Shown here one piece after another: positions 7,256 through 16,520 of a stretch of 64,000 bases of DNA. Location: NCBI RefSeq assembly GCF_042427585.1, contig NZ_JBHMFC010000013.1, forward strand, positions 13,991 through 77,990, read 5' to 3'. Below the pieces are notes generated by a model, which did not search any database, was not told the DNA's origin, and was given only the letters and a program-made list of their open reading frames with translations. The translations under genes and the position numbers were made by a program. The stretch's first letter is position 1, and every line of letters starts with the position of its first letter. Source of the DNA: Pseudalgibacter ostreae (lineage in GTDB: Bacteria > Bacteroidota > Bacteroidia > Flavobacteriales > Flavobacteriaceae).

Positions 7256-8548
7256 TTATGCATTCATAAGGGTTTCTATCTCTTCTATTTCAATAGGAAT
7301 ATTCCGCATTAAATTAAAAGGCTCTCCCGTTTCTTGAACCACAACATCGTCCTCCAAACGAATACCAAATCCTTCCTGGGGAATATAAATTGCAGGCTCT
7401 ATCGTAAACACCATATTCGCTTGCATTGGCTCTGTAATTATGCCATAATCGTGAGTATCCAAACCAAGATGATGACTTGTGCCGTGCATAAAGTACTTTT
7501 TATAGGCAGGCCAATCTGGGTTCTCGTTTTGGACATCTGCTTTATCAAGCAGGTTAAGACCCAATAATTCAGAAGTCATAATTTTACCAACCTCTGCATG
7601 ATATGTTGGCAAATCGTTGCCAGGAACCAACATTTTCGCAGCCTCTTTTTTAACCCTATTTACAGCATTATAAACCTCCTTTTGTCTTTCGCTAAAACGC
7701 CCCGAAACAGGAATGGTACGCGTCATGTCACTAGAATAGTTTGCATATTCTGCGGCAAGGTCCATTAAAATCAAATCACCGGCTTTACATTGCTTGTTGT
7801 TTTCAACGTAATGCAACACATTGGCATTATTACCCGAAGCAATTATAGGCGTATACGCAAACTTTCTAGAGCGGTTTTTTATAAACTCGTGAATAAACTC
7901 CGCTTCAATTTCATACTCCCAAACATTAGGTTTTACAAAATCTAAAATTCTACGAAATCCTTTTTCAGTAATATCACACGCCTGCTGTATCAAATCAATT
8001 TCAAGAGGATTTTTCACAGCGCGCAGTCGTTGTAAAATAGGATTGCTTTTAGCAACCGCATGTGCAGGATAAGTTTTTTTCAACCATTTAACAAAACGAT
8101 CTTCCCTAGTTTCAGTTTCTATATTCGCTCTGTAATGCTCGTTAGTATTAATAAAGACCGTATCACATTGCGACATAATCTCATGAAATACTTTATTCAT
8201 ATCTGTTAACCAATACACGGTTTTAATACCTGAAGTCTCAAAGGCCTTTTCCTTCGTTAGCTTTTCTCCTTCCCAAATAGCAATATGCGCATTGGTTTCT
8301 TTTAAAAAAAGAATTTCTCGGTGTTTTTCATTTGGACAATCAGGAAACAGTACTAAAACACTCTCTTCTTGATCAACTCCACTAAGATAAAAAATATCAC
8401 GATGCTGCTCAAAAGGCATCGTACTATCGGCGCCTGTTGGATAAATATCGTTGGAATTAAAAACAGCTAAACTATTGGCTTTCATTTTACTACAAAACGC
8501 CCCCCTATTTTTTATAAAAAGAGAACGGTCTATTAAATGGTATTTCAT
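7256..8548 (-). CDS. pepP: Aminopeptidase P family metallopeptidase (Xaa-Pro aminopeptidase)
   Basis: Removes N-terminal residues preceding proline; cytosolic, M24B family. The 430-residue protein has the aminopeptidase P N-terminal domain (about 1-150) and a pita-bread catalytic domain. Metal ligands are readable: the two Asp in LMDLAAEYANYSSDMTRT, His in GTSHHLGLDTHD, Glu in FTIEPAIYIP and Glu in GIRLEDDVVV. The start, MKYHLIDRSLF, is typical for the Bacteroidota version. It is convergent with lysC and transcribed alone. A near-consensus TACTTTTA lies about 20 bases upstream of the ATG. Confidence 0.93.
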   Translation of the reverse strand: MKYHLIDRSLFIKNRGAFCSKMKANSLAVFNSNDIYPTGADSTMPFEQHRDIFYLSGVDQEESVLVLFPDCPNEKHREILFLKETNAHIAIWEGEKLTKEKAFETSGIKTVYWLTDMNKVFHEIMSQCDTVFINTNEHYRANIETETREDRFVKWLKKTYPAHAVAKSNPILQRLRAVKNPLEIDLIQQACDITEKGFRRILDFVKPNVWEYEIEAEFIHEFIKNRSRKFAYTPIIASGNNANVLHYVENNKQCKAGDLILMDLAAEYANYSSDMTRTIPVSGRFSERQKEVYNAVNRVKKEAAKMLVPGNDLPTYHAEVGKIMTSELLGLNLLDKADVQNENPDWPAYKKYFMHGTSHHLGLDTHDYGIITEPMQANMVFTIEPAIYIPQEGFGIRLEDDVVVQETGEPFNLMRNIPIEIEEIETLMNA

Positions 8549-8738
8549 GATGCTTATATTTTAAGACTCATAAAAGTACTAAATCTAAATAAACTTATAT
8601 TATAATTTATTATATTTGATAGAATTGCTTTTTTTCAAAGAAAAACAATCCAAATATTCCCCAAACTATCCTGCCTCATTTCCATCTGTGTTACTTTTTT
8701 TTACTCTCAATTTATTAATCCATTAAAAAAAAACTCTC

Positions 8739-10604
8739 ATGAAAAACACTACCCTCATAGTCCTTTTTGCCGTTTTGCTTTTTACAACTTCTACAACCTC
8801 TGCCCAAGTGGCTTTAAAGGAACTCTCTTTAAAAGAACAAATTGAAAATGCTAACCTAGTACTGGAAGGTCGGGTCATTTCCAAAAAGTCTTTCTGGTCT
8901 AATCATGTTATTTACACAGCAAACACCGTAGAGGTTTACAAAACTTTTAAAGGCCAAGCCCCTAAAACTGTAGATGTATTAACCCTAGGCGGCACTGTTG
9001 GCCTTCAAGCTCTAAAGGTATCCTCTAGCTTAACGCTAAATATTGGAGATATTGGTGTTTTTACGTTAAACCATACGGCTACAGCTCAAAAATCCAGTAC
9101 GACAAAATACAAGCCCCATGCTGCTGTTCAAGGGTTTTACAAGTACAATTTATATGATGATGTTGCCGTAAATCCTTTCCACACCAAACAAGGTATTACA
9201 GATTCCTTTTATCGTGAAATCATGACCCACACCAAATCTGGGTTTACGGAAACTTCCGTTTTTAATGTCAAAACCATACAATCTAAGTTAGCCCAAAGCA
9301 AAAACACATTAGCACCCAGTGCCATTATTTTTAGTCCAACCTCTATCTCTGCAGGCACTAAATCTATTCTCACGATAACCATCCCACCAAGAAACACAGG
9401 AACAGGTTTCGGTAACATTAAAGGCAAAGTGTCTTTTGAAAATGCCGATAATGGCGGACTTGATTATATTGATGCCCTAAATACCCAAATAACATCATGG
9501 TCTAATACTGCTATAACCGTAGAAGTACCTTCCAATGCCGGAACGGGTAAAGTACTTGTTAAAAATGCCGATAATACCATGAGTGTTTCTAACACCAACT
9601 TAATTATAACCTTTGCAGAAGAAAACGTAGTATACGACCCAGACGACCAAACTGAAATTGGTGGGAGCAACGGCGCATTGCCAGCAAGAGCCTACAGAGT
9701 CCAACATATTAACGAAAACGGTAATGGAGGTTACACCTTTCAAATGAACACACGCTTCGATGCCAATACAGAAGCTAAAGCTGCATTTGAGAAAGCCCTA
9801 GAATCCTGGCGCTGTACCACAAGGATTAATTGGACCTTAGGCCCTGTAACACCAGTAGACGAGGTTACTTTTGAAAGTAGGCAGGCGCAACAAGCCCAGT
9901 CTATTAATATTGTTAGATTTGATAATGGTGATGAATTGGACAACAGTATTCTTGGCCAATGCTATTCTTGGTATAAAGGCTGTGAGTTAAGCAATGGTAC
10001 ATTTGTTTGGTATGTTGCAGAGATGGACTTGGTTTTCAATGATAATGTTAATTGGAATTTCGGCCCCCAGAGCACCATCCAATCTTCTGGAAATTATGAT
10101 TTTGAAAGCATTGCACTTCATGAACTCGGCCATGCGCACCAGTTGGCACATGTTATTGATACAAATCCTATAAACGACAACAGTAACGATGTTATGCATT
10201 ACGCCTTACAGTTTAAAGAAGATCAGCGTGTTTTAGCCAACATCAATATTTCGGCTGCAAGCGGGATCCAAAACAGGAGCACAACAACTAAAGTCTGCAA
10301 CCTCCCGTTAATGATTAACTATTCGGCGAGTTGCACTTTAGGTTTAGATGAAAGCACATTGAAGGATATTATAGAAATCTATCCAAATCCGACTAAAGGC
10401 GAACTATTTATAAGCAGTCCTAGCACCATCACCATCAAAAACATATTTATTTACGATGTGAGCGGAAGACTTATGTCTAAACAAAACCTTCCAAACCAAG
10501 CCCCTTTACATACACTTCATTTAAACAACTTTACAAAAGGGATTTATTTTATAAAGTTCCAATCGGAAGCGACTTTTATCACCAAAAAAATTATTTTAGA
10601 GTGA
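8739..10604 (+). CDS. Secreted metzincin-type protease with TIG-like domain and T9SS sorting signal
   Basis: A 621-residue exported protein. It starts with a signal peptide (cut after TTSAQ, about residue 23). Residues about 190-295 look like an IPT/TIG immunoglobulin-like module (IIFSPTSISAGTKSILTI). The catalytic region carries HELGHAHQLAH (His461 onward), the HExxHxxxxxH zinc site of metzincins, followed by DVMHYAL, a plausible Met-turn. The last 75 residues (IYPNPTKGELFI, IYDVSGRLM, KGIYFIKF) form a type A T9SS C-terminal domain, so it should cross the outer membrane by type IX secretion and be surface-bound or released. Substrate unknown. A terminator follows. Confidence 0.88.
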   Translation: MKNTTLIVLFAVLLFTTSTTSAQVALKELSLKEQIENANLVLEGRVISKKSFWSNHVIYTANTVEVYKTFKGQAPKTVDVLTLGGTVGLQALKVSSSLTLNIGDIGVFTLNHTATAQKSSTTKYKPHAAVQGFYKYNLYDDVAVNPFHTKQGITDSFYREIMTHTKSGFTETSVFNVKTIQSKLAQSKNTLAPSAIIFSPTSISAGTKSILTITIPPRNTGTGFGNIKGKVSFENADNGGLDYIDALNTQITSWSNTAITVEVPSNAGTGKVLVKNADNTMSVSNTNLIITFAEENVVYDPDDQTEIGGSNGALPARAYRVQHINENGNGGYTFQMNTRFDANTEAKAAFEKALESWRCTTRINWTLGPVTPVDEVTFESRQAQQAQSINIVRFDNGDELDNSILGQCYSWYKGCELSNGTFVWYVAEMDLVFNDNVNWNFGPQSTIQSSGNYDFESIALHELGHAHQLAHVIDTNPINDNSNDVMHYALQFKEDQRVLANINISAASGIQNRSTTTKVCNLPLMINYSASCTLGLDESTLKDIIEIYPNPTKGELFISSPSTITIKNIFIYDVSGRLMSKQNLPNQAPLHTLHLNNFTKGIYFIKFQSEATFITKKIILE

Positions 10605-10629
10605 TCTTTATACAAGAACTCAATAGCAT

Positions 10630-10662
10630 AAAATCCGAGCACATAAAATGTCTTCGGGTTTT
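10630..10662 (+). terminator. Probable terminator after the T9SS protease gene
   Basis: The stem pairs AAAATCCGA (10630-10638) with TCGGGTTTT (10654-10662) and includes one G-T wobble. The loop is 15 bases, and the tail is short and T-rich. Confidence 0.55.
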
Positions 10663-10806
10663 ATAATTAAAACCCCCTCTAACTCGCCCATTAACACCTA
10701 TTAACAAGCGACTTACAACAAAACCAAATCAAAAACAGACAGATACAAACCGACCACACAACTTCTTTAAAGTCATTCTAAATAGCAAAAACATGACATT
10801 TGTTAG

Positions 10807-10837
10807 TTGTCTATAACCTCTTCCTGTCCTACCTTTG
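10807..10837 (+). promoter_or_regulatory. Promoter of the sdhCAB operon
   Basis: TTG at 10807-10809 and TACCTTTG at 10830-10837 are separated by 20 bases, a good Bacteroidota -33/-7 pair. Transcription should start near 10843, about 22 bases before the sdhC ATG. Confidence 0.65.
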
Positions 10838-10864
10838 TAGTAATCTTAAAATAACTACAAAAAA

Positions 10865-11545
10865 ATGAGCGGATTTTTTAAATCTTCGATTGGAAGAAAA
10901 GTAGCCATGGCGCTTTCGGCTTTTTTCCTTATGTTTTTCTTAATTATCCATTTAGCGGTAAACATCACATCATTATTTAGTGAAGATTTGTTTAACGAAT
11001 TATCACACTTTATGGGCACAAATCCGTTAGTACAGTTTGCTTTGCAGCCTGTTTTGATATTTGGTGTTATATTCCATTTTGTGATGGGCTTTATATTGGA
11101 AATTAGAAATCAAAAAGCCAGAAACATTGCTTATGTAAAAAACAATGGCGCGGCAAATTCCACTTGGATGAGCAGGAACATGATTTACAGTGGACTGGTA
11201 ATTTTAGCATTTCTTGTGCTTCACTTCATAGATTTCTGGATTCCAGAAATTAACACCAAATATGTCGCTGGAGATATGTCTGGAATGCACGATGGTGAAT
11301 TTAGATATTTCCCAGAGATGGTAGCCAAATTCCATAGCCACCTTAGAACTATTGCTTATGTAGTTTCATTTATCTTATTAGGCCTGCATTTAGTGCATGG
11401 TTTTAATTCTGCTTTTCAGTCTATGGGAATTACCGCAGGCAGAAAGAAAACATTAAAAACTATAGGAAAAGCCTATTCCATTTTAATCCCGTTAGGGTTT
11501 ATTATTATTGCGCTTTTTCATCATTTAAAATACGTTTTATCATAG
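10865..11545 (+). CDS. sdhC: Succinate dehydrogenase / fumarate reductase cytochrome b subunit
   Basis: The 226-residue membrane anchor of complex II carries haem b and passes electrons from the SdhAB arm to menaquinone. Five hydrophobic segments and spaced His residues (FLIIHLAVN, FHFVMGF, VLHFIDFW, HSHLRTIAY, LHLVHGF) match the single-subunit di-haem type (SdhC/FrdC fused form) found in Bacteroidota and epsilonproteobacteria. It is the first gene of sdhCAB, only two bases before sdhA. No separate sdhD is present, as expected for this type. Confidence 0.93.
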   Translation: MSGFFKSSIGRKVAMALSAFFLMFFLIIHLAVNITSLFSEDLFNELSHFMGTNPLVQFALQPVLIFGVIFHFVMGFILEIRNQKARNIAYVKNNGAANSTWMSRNMIYSGLVILAFLVLHFIDFWIPEINTKYVAGDMSGMHDGEFRYFPEMVAKFHSHLRTIAYVVSFILLGLHLVHGFNSAFQSMGITAGRKKTLKTIGKAYSILIPLGFIIIALFHHLKYVLS

Positions 11546-11547
11546 AT

Positions 11548-13563
11548 ATGGCAATGTTAGACTCAAAAGTACCGGAAGGTTCCATTGAAAATAAATGGAC
11601 CGATTATAAGAATCACATCAATTTAGTTAACCCTGCAAATAAGCGTCATATAGACATTATTGTAGTAGGTACTGGCTTGGCTGGTGGTGCTGCTGCTGCA
11701 ACTTTGGCTGAGTTAGGCTATAACGTAAAAGCATTCGCTTATCAAGATTCGCCACGTCGCGCACACTCTATTGCGGCGCAAGGCGGTATCAATGCCGCTA
11801 AAAATTACCAAGGTGATGGCGATTCAACATATCGTTTATTTTATGATACCGTAAAAGGTGGCGATTACCGCTCTCGTGAAGCCAACGTTTATCGTTTAGC
11901 TGAAGTATCTGCAAATATTATTGATCAATGTGTGGCTCAAGGGGTTCCTTTTGCTCGTGATTATGGTGGATTGCTAGATAACCGTTCATTTGGTGGTGTA
12001 TTGGTCTCTCGAACTTTTTATGCCAAGGGACAAACAGGGCAACAGCTTTTATTAGGATGTTACTCTGCCATGAACCGTCAAATTGCTCGTGGTAAAATCG
12101 AGATGTTTAACCGTCACGAAATGCTTGATGTTGTTAAAATTGACGGAAAAGCTAGAGGTATTATTGCCCGTGACTTAATTACGGGAGAAATTGAACGTCA
12201 CTCGGCCCATGCTGTTGTAATTGCAACTGGAGGGTACGGAAACGTGTATTTCCTTTCTACAAATGCAATGGGTAGCAACGCTACTGCTGCTTGGAAAATA
12301 CATAAAAAAGGCGCCTTTTTCGCAAACCCTTGTTTTACTCAAATTCACCCCACGTGTATTCCTAGATCTGGAGATTACCAGTCTAAACTAACACTAATGT
12401 CTGAATCTTTGCGAAACGATGGCCGTATTTGGGTACCTGCAAAAATAGAAGATGCTAAAGCCATTCAACAAAATAAATTAAAACCCACGCAAATAGCTGA
12501 AGAAGACAGAGATTATTTCCTAGAACGTCGCTACCCTGCTTTTGGTAACCTAGTGCCACGTGATGTGGCTTCTAGAGCCGCTAAAGAACGTTGCGACGCT
12601 GGCTTTGGAGTAAATGCTACTGGAGAAGCTGTCTATCTAGATTTTGCTAACGCTATTGAACGCTACGGCAAAATAGAAGCTAAAGTCCATAATATTACAA
12701 ATGCTTCAAAAGAAAAAATATATGCTTTAGGGAAAGCTATCGTTGAAGAGAAATATGGAAACTTATTCCAAATGTACGAGAAAATCGTCGACCAAAACCC
12801 ATACGAAACCCCTATGATGATTTACCCTGCAACGCATTATACTATGGGCGGTATTTGGGTCGATTATAATTTAATGACTACAGTGGATGGTCTATACTGT
12901 ATAGGTGAAGCTAACTTCTCCGACCATGGCGCTAACCGACTTGGAGCCTCAGCTCTAATGCAAGGTTTGGCCGACGGGTACTTTATACTGCCATATACCA
13001 TTGGAGATTATTTATCTAATGATATTAGAACTGGGAAAATCCCAACAGACACTAAAGAGTTTGATGAGGTTGAAAAAGAGGTTAAAGACCGTATTGATTT
13101 CTTCATTAATAATAAAGGAACCAAAACAGTAGACTACTTCCATAAAAAACTTGGAAAAGTGATGTGGGACAAAGTAGGAATGGCTAGAAACGCAAAAGGA
13201 CTCACCGAAGCTATGGCAGAGATTAAAGCCATTCGTGAAGAGTTCTGGAAAGATGTGAAAGTGCCAGGTTCTGCTAATGAGATGAACCCAGAGCTTGAAA
13301 AAGCGGGACGAGTGGCAGACTTCTTAGAGCTAGGAGAACTATTCGCTAAAGATGCTTTAGTAAGAGAAGAATCTTGTGGCGGACATTTTAGAGAAGAATC
13401 TGCCGAAACAGATGGCCCTCAAAAAGGCGAAGCAAAGCGTAATGATGCCGATTTCGCATTTGTCTCTGCTTGGGAATATAAAGGTGAACCTGCAGATGCT
13501 GTTTTACATAAAGAAGAATTAGAATTTAAAGATATTGAGCTGAAACAACGTTCATACAAATAA
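11548..13563 (+). CDS. sdhA: Succinate dehydrogenase flavoprotein subunit
   Basis: The 671-residue catalytic subunit oxidises succinate to fumarate with covalently bound FAD on the inner face of the membrane. Near residue 40 it has the dinucleotide-binding VVGTGLAGGAAAATLAE. The HSIAAQGGINAAKNY segment carries the His to which FAD is attached, HPTCIP belongs to the active site and GEANFSDHGANRLGASALMQG is the C-terminal FAD contact. Overall type is that of the Bacteroidota/Bacillus complex II. It sits between sdhC and sdhB with gaps of 2 and 15 bases, so one transcript is near certain. Confidence 0.96.
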   Translation: MAMLDSKVPEGSIENKWTDYKNHINLVNPANKRHIDIIVVGTGLAGGAAAATLAELGYNVKAFAYQDSPRRAHSIAAQGGINAAKNYQGDGDSTYRLFYDTVKGGDYRSREANVYRLAEVSANIIDQCVAQGVPFARDYGGLLDNRSFGGVLVSRTFYAKGQTGQQLLLGCYSAMNRQIARGKIEMFNRHEMLDVVKIDGKARGIIARDLITGEIERHSAHAVVIATGGYGNVYFLSTNAMGSNATAAWKIHKKGAFFANPCFTQIHPTCIPRSGDYQSKLTLMSESLRNDGRIWVPAKIEDAKAIQQNKLKPTQIAEEDRDYFLERRYPAFGNLVPRDVASRAAKERCDAGFGVNATGEAVYLDFANAIERYGKIEAKVHNITNASKEKIYALGKAIVEEKYGNLFQMYEKIVDQNPYETPMMIYPATHYTMGGIWVDYNLMTTVDGLYCIGEANFSDHGANRLGASALMQGLADGYFILPYTIGDYLSNDIRTGKIPTDTKEFDEVEKEVKDRIDFFINNKGTKTVDYFHKKLGKVMWDKVGMARNAKGLTEAMAEIKAIREEFWKDVKVPGSANEMNPELEKAGRVADFLELGELFAKDALVREESCGGHFREESAETDGPQKGEAKRNDADFAFVSAWEYKGEPADAVLHKEELEFKDIELKQRSYK

Positions 13564-13578
13564 GATAAGATTGACATT

Positions 13579-14322
13579 ATGAATTTAACACTTAAAATTT
13601 GGAGACAAAAAGACTCAAATACAAAGGGTCAAATGGTCGATTACAAAGTAACTGATATTTCAGAACATATGTCTTTTCTTGAAATGATGGATGTTTTGAA
13701 CGAACAATTAGTTAATAGCGACCAAGAACCTATTGCTTTTGATCATGATTGTCGTGAAGGTATTTGTGGCATGTGCTCGCTTCATATTAATGGAGAAGCT
13801 CATGGTCCCGACAGGGGCATTACCACTTGCCAGTTGCACATGCGTTCGTTTAAGGATGGCGATACTATTACTATTGAGCCATGGAGAGCAGCCGCGTTCC
13901 CTGTTATTAAAGATTTAATAGTAGACCGCATGGCTTTTGAACGTATACAGCAAGCAGGCGGGTACATTTCTGTAAACACCTCTGGAAATACACAAGACGC
14001 TAACGCAATTCCCATTTCAAAACACAACGCAGACGAAGCGATGGATGCTGCGGCCTGTATAGGATGTGGCGCCTGTGTAGCAAGTTGTAAAAACTCCTCT
14101 GCTATGTTGTTTGTTAGTGCTAAAGTTTCGCAATTTGCATTATTACCACAAGGACAAATTGAAGCCGCAGATCGTGTAAAAAATATGGTCGCACAAATGG
14201 ATTTAGAAGGCTTTGGTAATTGCACCAATACCGGAGCTTGTGAAGTAGAATGTCCTAAAGGCATTTCTTTAGATAACATTGCAAGAATGAACCGAGAATT
14301 AATGAAAGCTAGTTTATCGTAA
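13579..14322 (+). CDS. sdhB: Succinate dehydrogenase iron-sulfur subunit
   Basis: The 247-residue electron-transfer subunit of complex II. The N-terminal ferredoxin-like domain has the 2Fe-2S cysteines in CREGICGMCSLHI with a later Cys (TTCQLHM). The C-terminal domain carries CIGCGACVASC and CTNTGACEVECPKGI for the 4Fe-4S and 3Fe-4S clusters. It is last in sdhCAB and is followed by a clear terminator. Confidence 0.96.
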   Translation: MNLTLKIWRQKDSNTKGQMVDYKVTDISEHMSFLEMMDVLNEQLVNSDQEPIAFDHDCREGICGMCSLHINGEAHGPDRGITTCQLHMRSFKDGDTITIEPWRAAAFPVIKDLIVDRMAFERIQQAGGYISVNTSGNTQDANAIPISKHNADEAMDAAACIGCGACVASCKNSSAMLFVSAKVSQFALLPQGQIEAADRVKNMVAQMDLEGFGNCTNTGACEVECPKGISLDNIARMNRELMKASLS

Positions 14323-14349
14323 CGAAACGGCCTTATTTTATAAAGCATA

Positions 14350-14375
14350 AAAACCTAAGCTCTAGCTTAGGTTTT
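14350..14375 (+). terminator. Terminator of the sdhCAB operon
   Basis: An 11-base-pair stem (AAAACCTAAGC with GCTTAGGTTTT) and a TCTA loop are followed by more T. It lies 28 bases after the sdhB stop. Confidence 0.85.
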
Positions 14376-14405
14376 TTGTTTTAATTTAGCAATCAAATTT
14401 TCGAA

Positions 14406-15329
14406 ATGAACACATGTTATAGCTACATACTCTTGTTAGTATGTCTTTCTTTAAATATAAATAAAGCTAGTGCACAAAACCCTGTTATTGGCGATAGCCT
14501 ATTTAGTGCTACCAATTTATTAAAACATATTGAGCTATTATCATCCGATCAGTTTGAAGGCAGGCGCACCGGCTCTAACGGAGGGATTAAGGCTCAAAAA
14601 CACATCATCGACCAATTTATTGACTTACAAGTACTCCCATTAGGAAAAAGCTACGAGCAACCCTTTAAGTTCGTTGACAAAAGAAAAACCTACCACGCTA
14701 CCAATATTCTTGGATATATTAAAGGCACAACCCTACCCGAAAAATATATTGTTATTAGTGCTCATTTTGACCATGAAGGGATAAAAAATGGACACATATA
14801 TAATGGAGCAGACGACAATGCTTCGGGAGTAAGCGCCCTGTTCAGTTTTGCTGAATATTTTAAGAGCCATCCCCCAAAACACTCCGTAATTCTAGCCGCT
14901 TTTGATGGTGAGGAATTGGACTTACAAGGTTCTAAATTTTTTATAAAAAATCCTATAGTGCCTTTAAAAAACTTGATAGTTAACCTGAATATGGATATGA
15001 TTAGTCGAAGCGACAACCATATTTTATTTGCCGTAGGAACACATTATAATACGTTACTAAAAGAAATCGTTAAAAACACACAAACACCAGAAAACATCAT
15101 ACTGGCTACGGGCCATGATGGGGCAGATGTCCAAGAAAATTGGACACATGCCTCAGACCATAGTTCTTTTCATAAAAAAAACATTCCTTTTTTATATTTT
15201 GGGGTAGAAGACCATAAAGATTACCATAAACCAACGGATGATTACGAAAACATCCAGCCCGATTTTTATATTAATGCGGTAAAAACTATTATTGAAGTCT
15301 TTAAAAATATAGATAATTCCACGCTATAA
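14406..15329 (+). CDS. Secreted M28-family zinc peptidase
   Basis: A 307-residue exported peptidase or aminopeptidase with a signal peptide (cut after KASAQ, about residue 24). The di-zinc ligands of the M28 family can be read: His120 in SAHFDH, Asp136 in NGADDNASG, Glu169/Glu170 in DGEE, Asp197 in NMDMIS, and the last His in DYHKPTDDYE. Likely role is removal of amino acids from peptides in the periplasm or outside the cell. It lies just downstream of the sdhB terminator and ends convergently with the metal-efflux operon. Confidence 0.92.
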   Translation: MNTCYSYILLLVCLSLNINKASAQNPVIGDSLFSATNLLKHIELLSSDQFEGRRTGSNGGIKAQKHIIDQFIDLQVLPLGKSYEQPFKFVDKRKTYHATNILGYIKGTTLPEKYIVISAHFDHEGIKNGHIYNGADDNASGVSALFSFAEYFKSHPPKHSVILAAFDGEELDLQGSKFFIKNPIVPLKNLIVNLNMDMISRSDNHILFAVGTHYNTLLKEIVKNTQTPENIILATGHDGADVQENWTHASDHSSFHKKNIPFLYFGVEDHKDYHKPTDDYENIQPDFYINAVKTIIEVFKNIDNSTL

Positions 15330-15372
15330 TACAGCATTAAAAAAAAAGGATTTTACATAAAATGTGTTAATA

Positions 15373-16518
15373 TTAGTGGCCATGCCCTCCTTCACTATCA
15401 TTTAATAACATACTAGTACCTCTTATTAATATTTGGTGTTCCTTTAATGCTTCTGCATTTAAAACTTCTACAAAATTTTCATTCTCTCTTCCTGTTTCAA
15501 CCTTAATTTTTCTAAAATGAAATCCTGAAGCATCTGCTTCCTCTTGAACTATAACGAAAAAATCATCCTCTAGCGCTATAACAGCTTCTTTTGGAAGGCC
15601 TAAAACTTTAGCACTATCTATTATAATGTCTGCCTCTACAAACATACCCAATATAAAATGAGCCTCATTAGTGTCTACATGACCGTGTATTTTCACCCTT
15701 CTACTCTGTTCATCTATAGTCGTTCCTACTAAATGCACTTCGGCATTATAAGTTTCCTTAGAAGATTCTGGAATCTTAAACTGAATCTTTTGACCTTTTT
15801 TAATTTTTAAAATATCTTTTTCAAAAACAGACAATTCTAAATGGATATGAGCCGTATCCACCAGCTCTAAAATCACATCACTTGGCGACACATAACTGCC
15901 ATTACTTACATTCATTTTGGTTACAAAACCATCGATAGCCGCATAAATATTAATAGTTGAAGAGATGTTTCCCTGTTCAACATTTATGGGATCAAGATGC
16001 ATCATCTGCAACTTTTTACGTAAGCCATTATAATGTGCCAAGTTGCTTTTATAAACACTTTCTGCTTTTAAATAACTTTTCTCTGAAGTGATTTTTTCCT
16101 CAAACAAGGTTTTCTGTCGCTCAAATTCAGACTTCAAATAATGCAACTGCTCTGCTACTTCTAAATAATTTTGTTGAATTTCTATATATTCAATGTTTTT
16201 AAGCGTCACTAAAAGCTGTCCTTTTTTTACTCTATCACCAATTAACAAAGGTGTTTTAGAAATATACCCGCCAACCATGGTCGCAATACTAGATTTGCTA
16301 TGTGGCGGCACATCAATCATGCCGCTAGCTTTTATAATGGTGTTGAAATCGAATGCTGTTAAACTGCCAAGAGCCATCTGCTCCCCTTCAAATTGTGCTT
16401 GACTTATAACTATTTTATCGGTATGAGTATCGGTTTCGATAACACTCTCCTCTGTTTTTTCTGAATTTCCACAGGCTATTAAAACCATTGAAAATAATAA
16501 CATATATATCTTTTTCAT
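15373..16518 (-). CDS. RND efflux periplasmic adaptor lipoprotein (CusB/CzcB family)
   Basis: The 381-residue membrane-fusion subunit links the RND pump to the outer-membrane channel. It begins with a lipoprotein signal (FSMVLIACGN, Cys about 16). It has the barrel/lipoyl segments (GGYISKTPLLIGDRVKKGQLLVTL split around a helical hairpin) and coiled-coil helices at about 105-170. The C-terminus is His-rich (EGGHGH), which fits a metal-efflux adaptor. It starts only two bases after the pump gene stop and is last in the operon. The substrate is probably Cu/Ag or Zn/Co/Cd; the sequence does not decide. Confidence 0.88.
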   Translation of the reverse strand: MKKIYMLLFSMVLIACGNSEKTEESVIETDTHTDKIVISQAQFEGEQMALGSLTAFDFNTIIKASGMIDVPPHSKSSIATMVGGYISKTPLLIGDRVKKGQLLVTLKNIEYIEIQQNYLEVAEQLHYLKSEFERQKTLFEEKITSEKSYLKAESVYKSNLAHYNGLRKKLQMMHLDPINVEQGNISSTINIYAAIDGFVTKMNVSNGSYVSPSDVILELVDTAHIHLELSVFEKDILKIKKGQKIQFKIPESSKETYNAEVHLVGTTIDEQSRRVKIHGHVDTNEAHFILGMFVEADIIIDSAKVLGLPKEAVIALEDDFFVIVQEEADASGFHFRKIKVETGRENENFVEVLNAEALKEHQILIRGTSMLLNDSEGGHGH

Positions 16519-16520
16519 TT

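Noticed and set aside
13800..14348. Minus-strand 182-codon reading frame opposite sdhB
   Set aside because: It is a shadow of the conserved sdhB gene; the cysteine-rich translation mirrors the sdhB codons and resembles no family.
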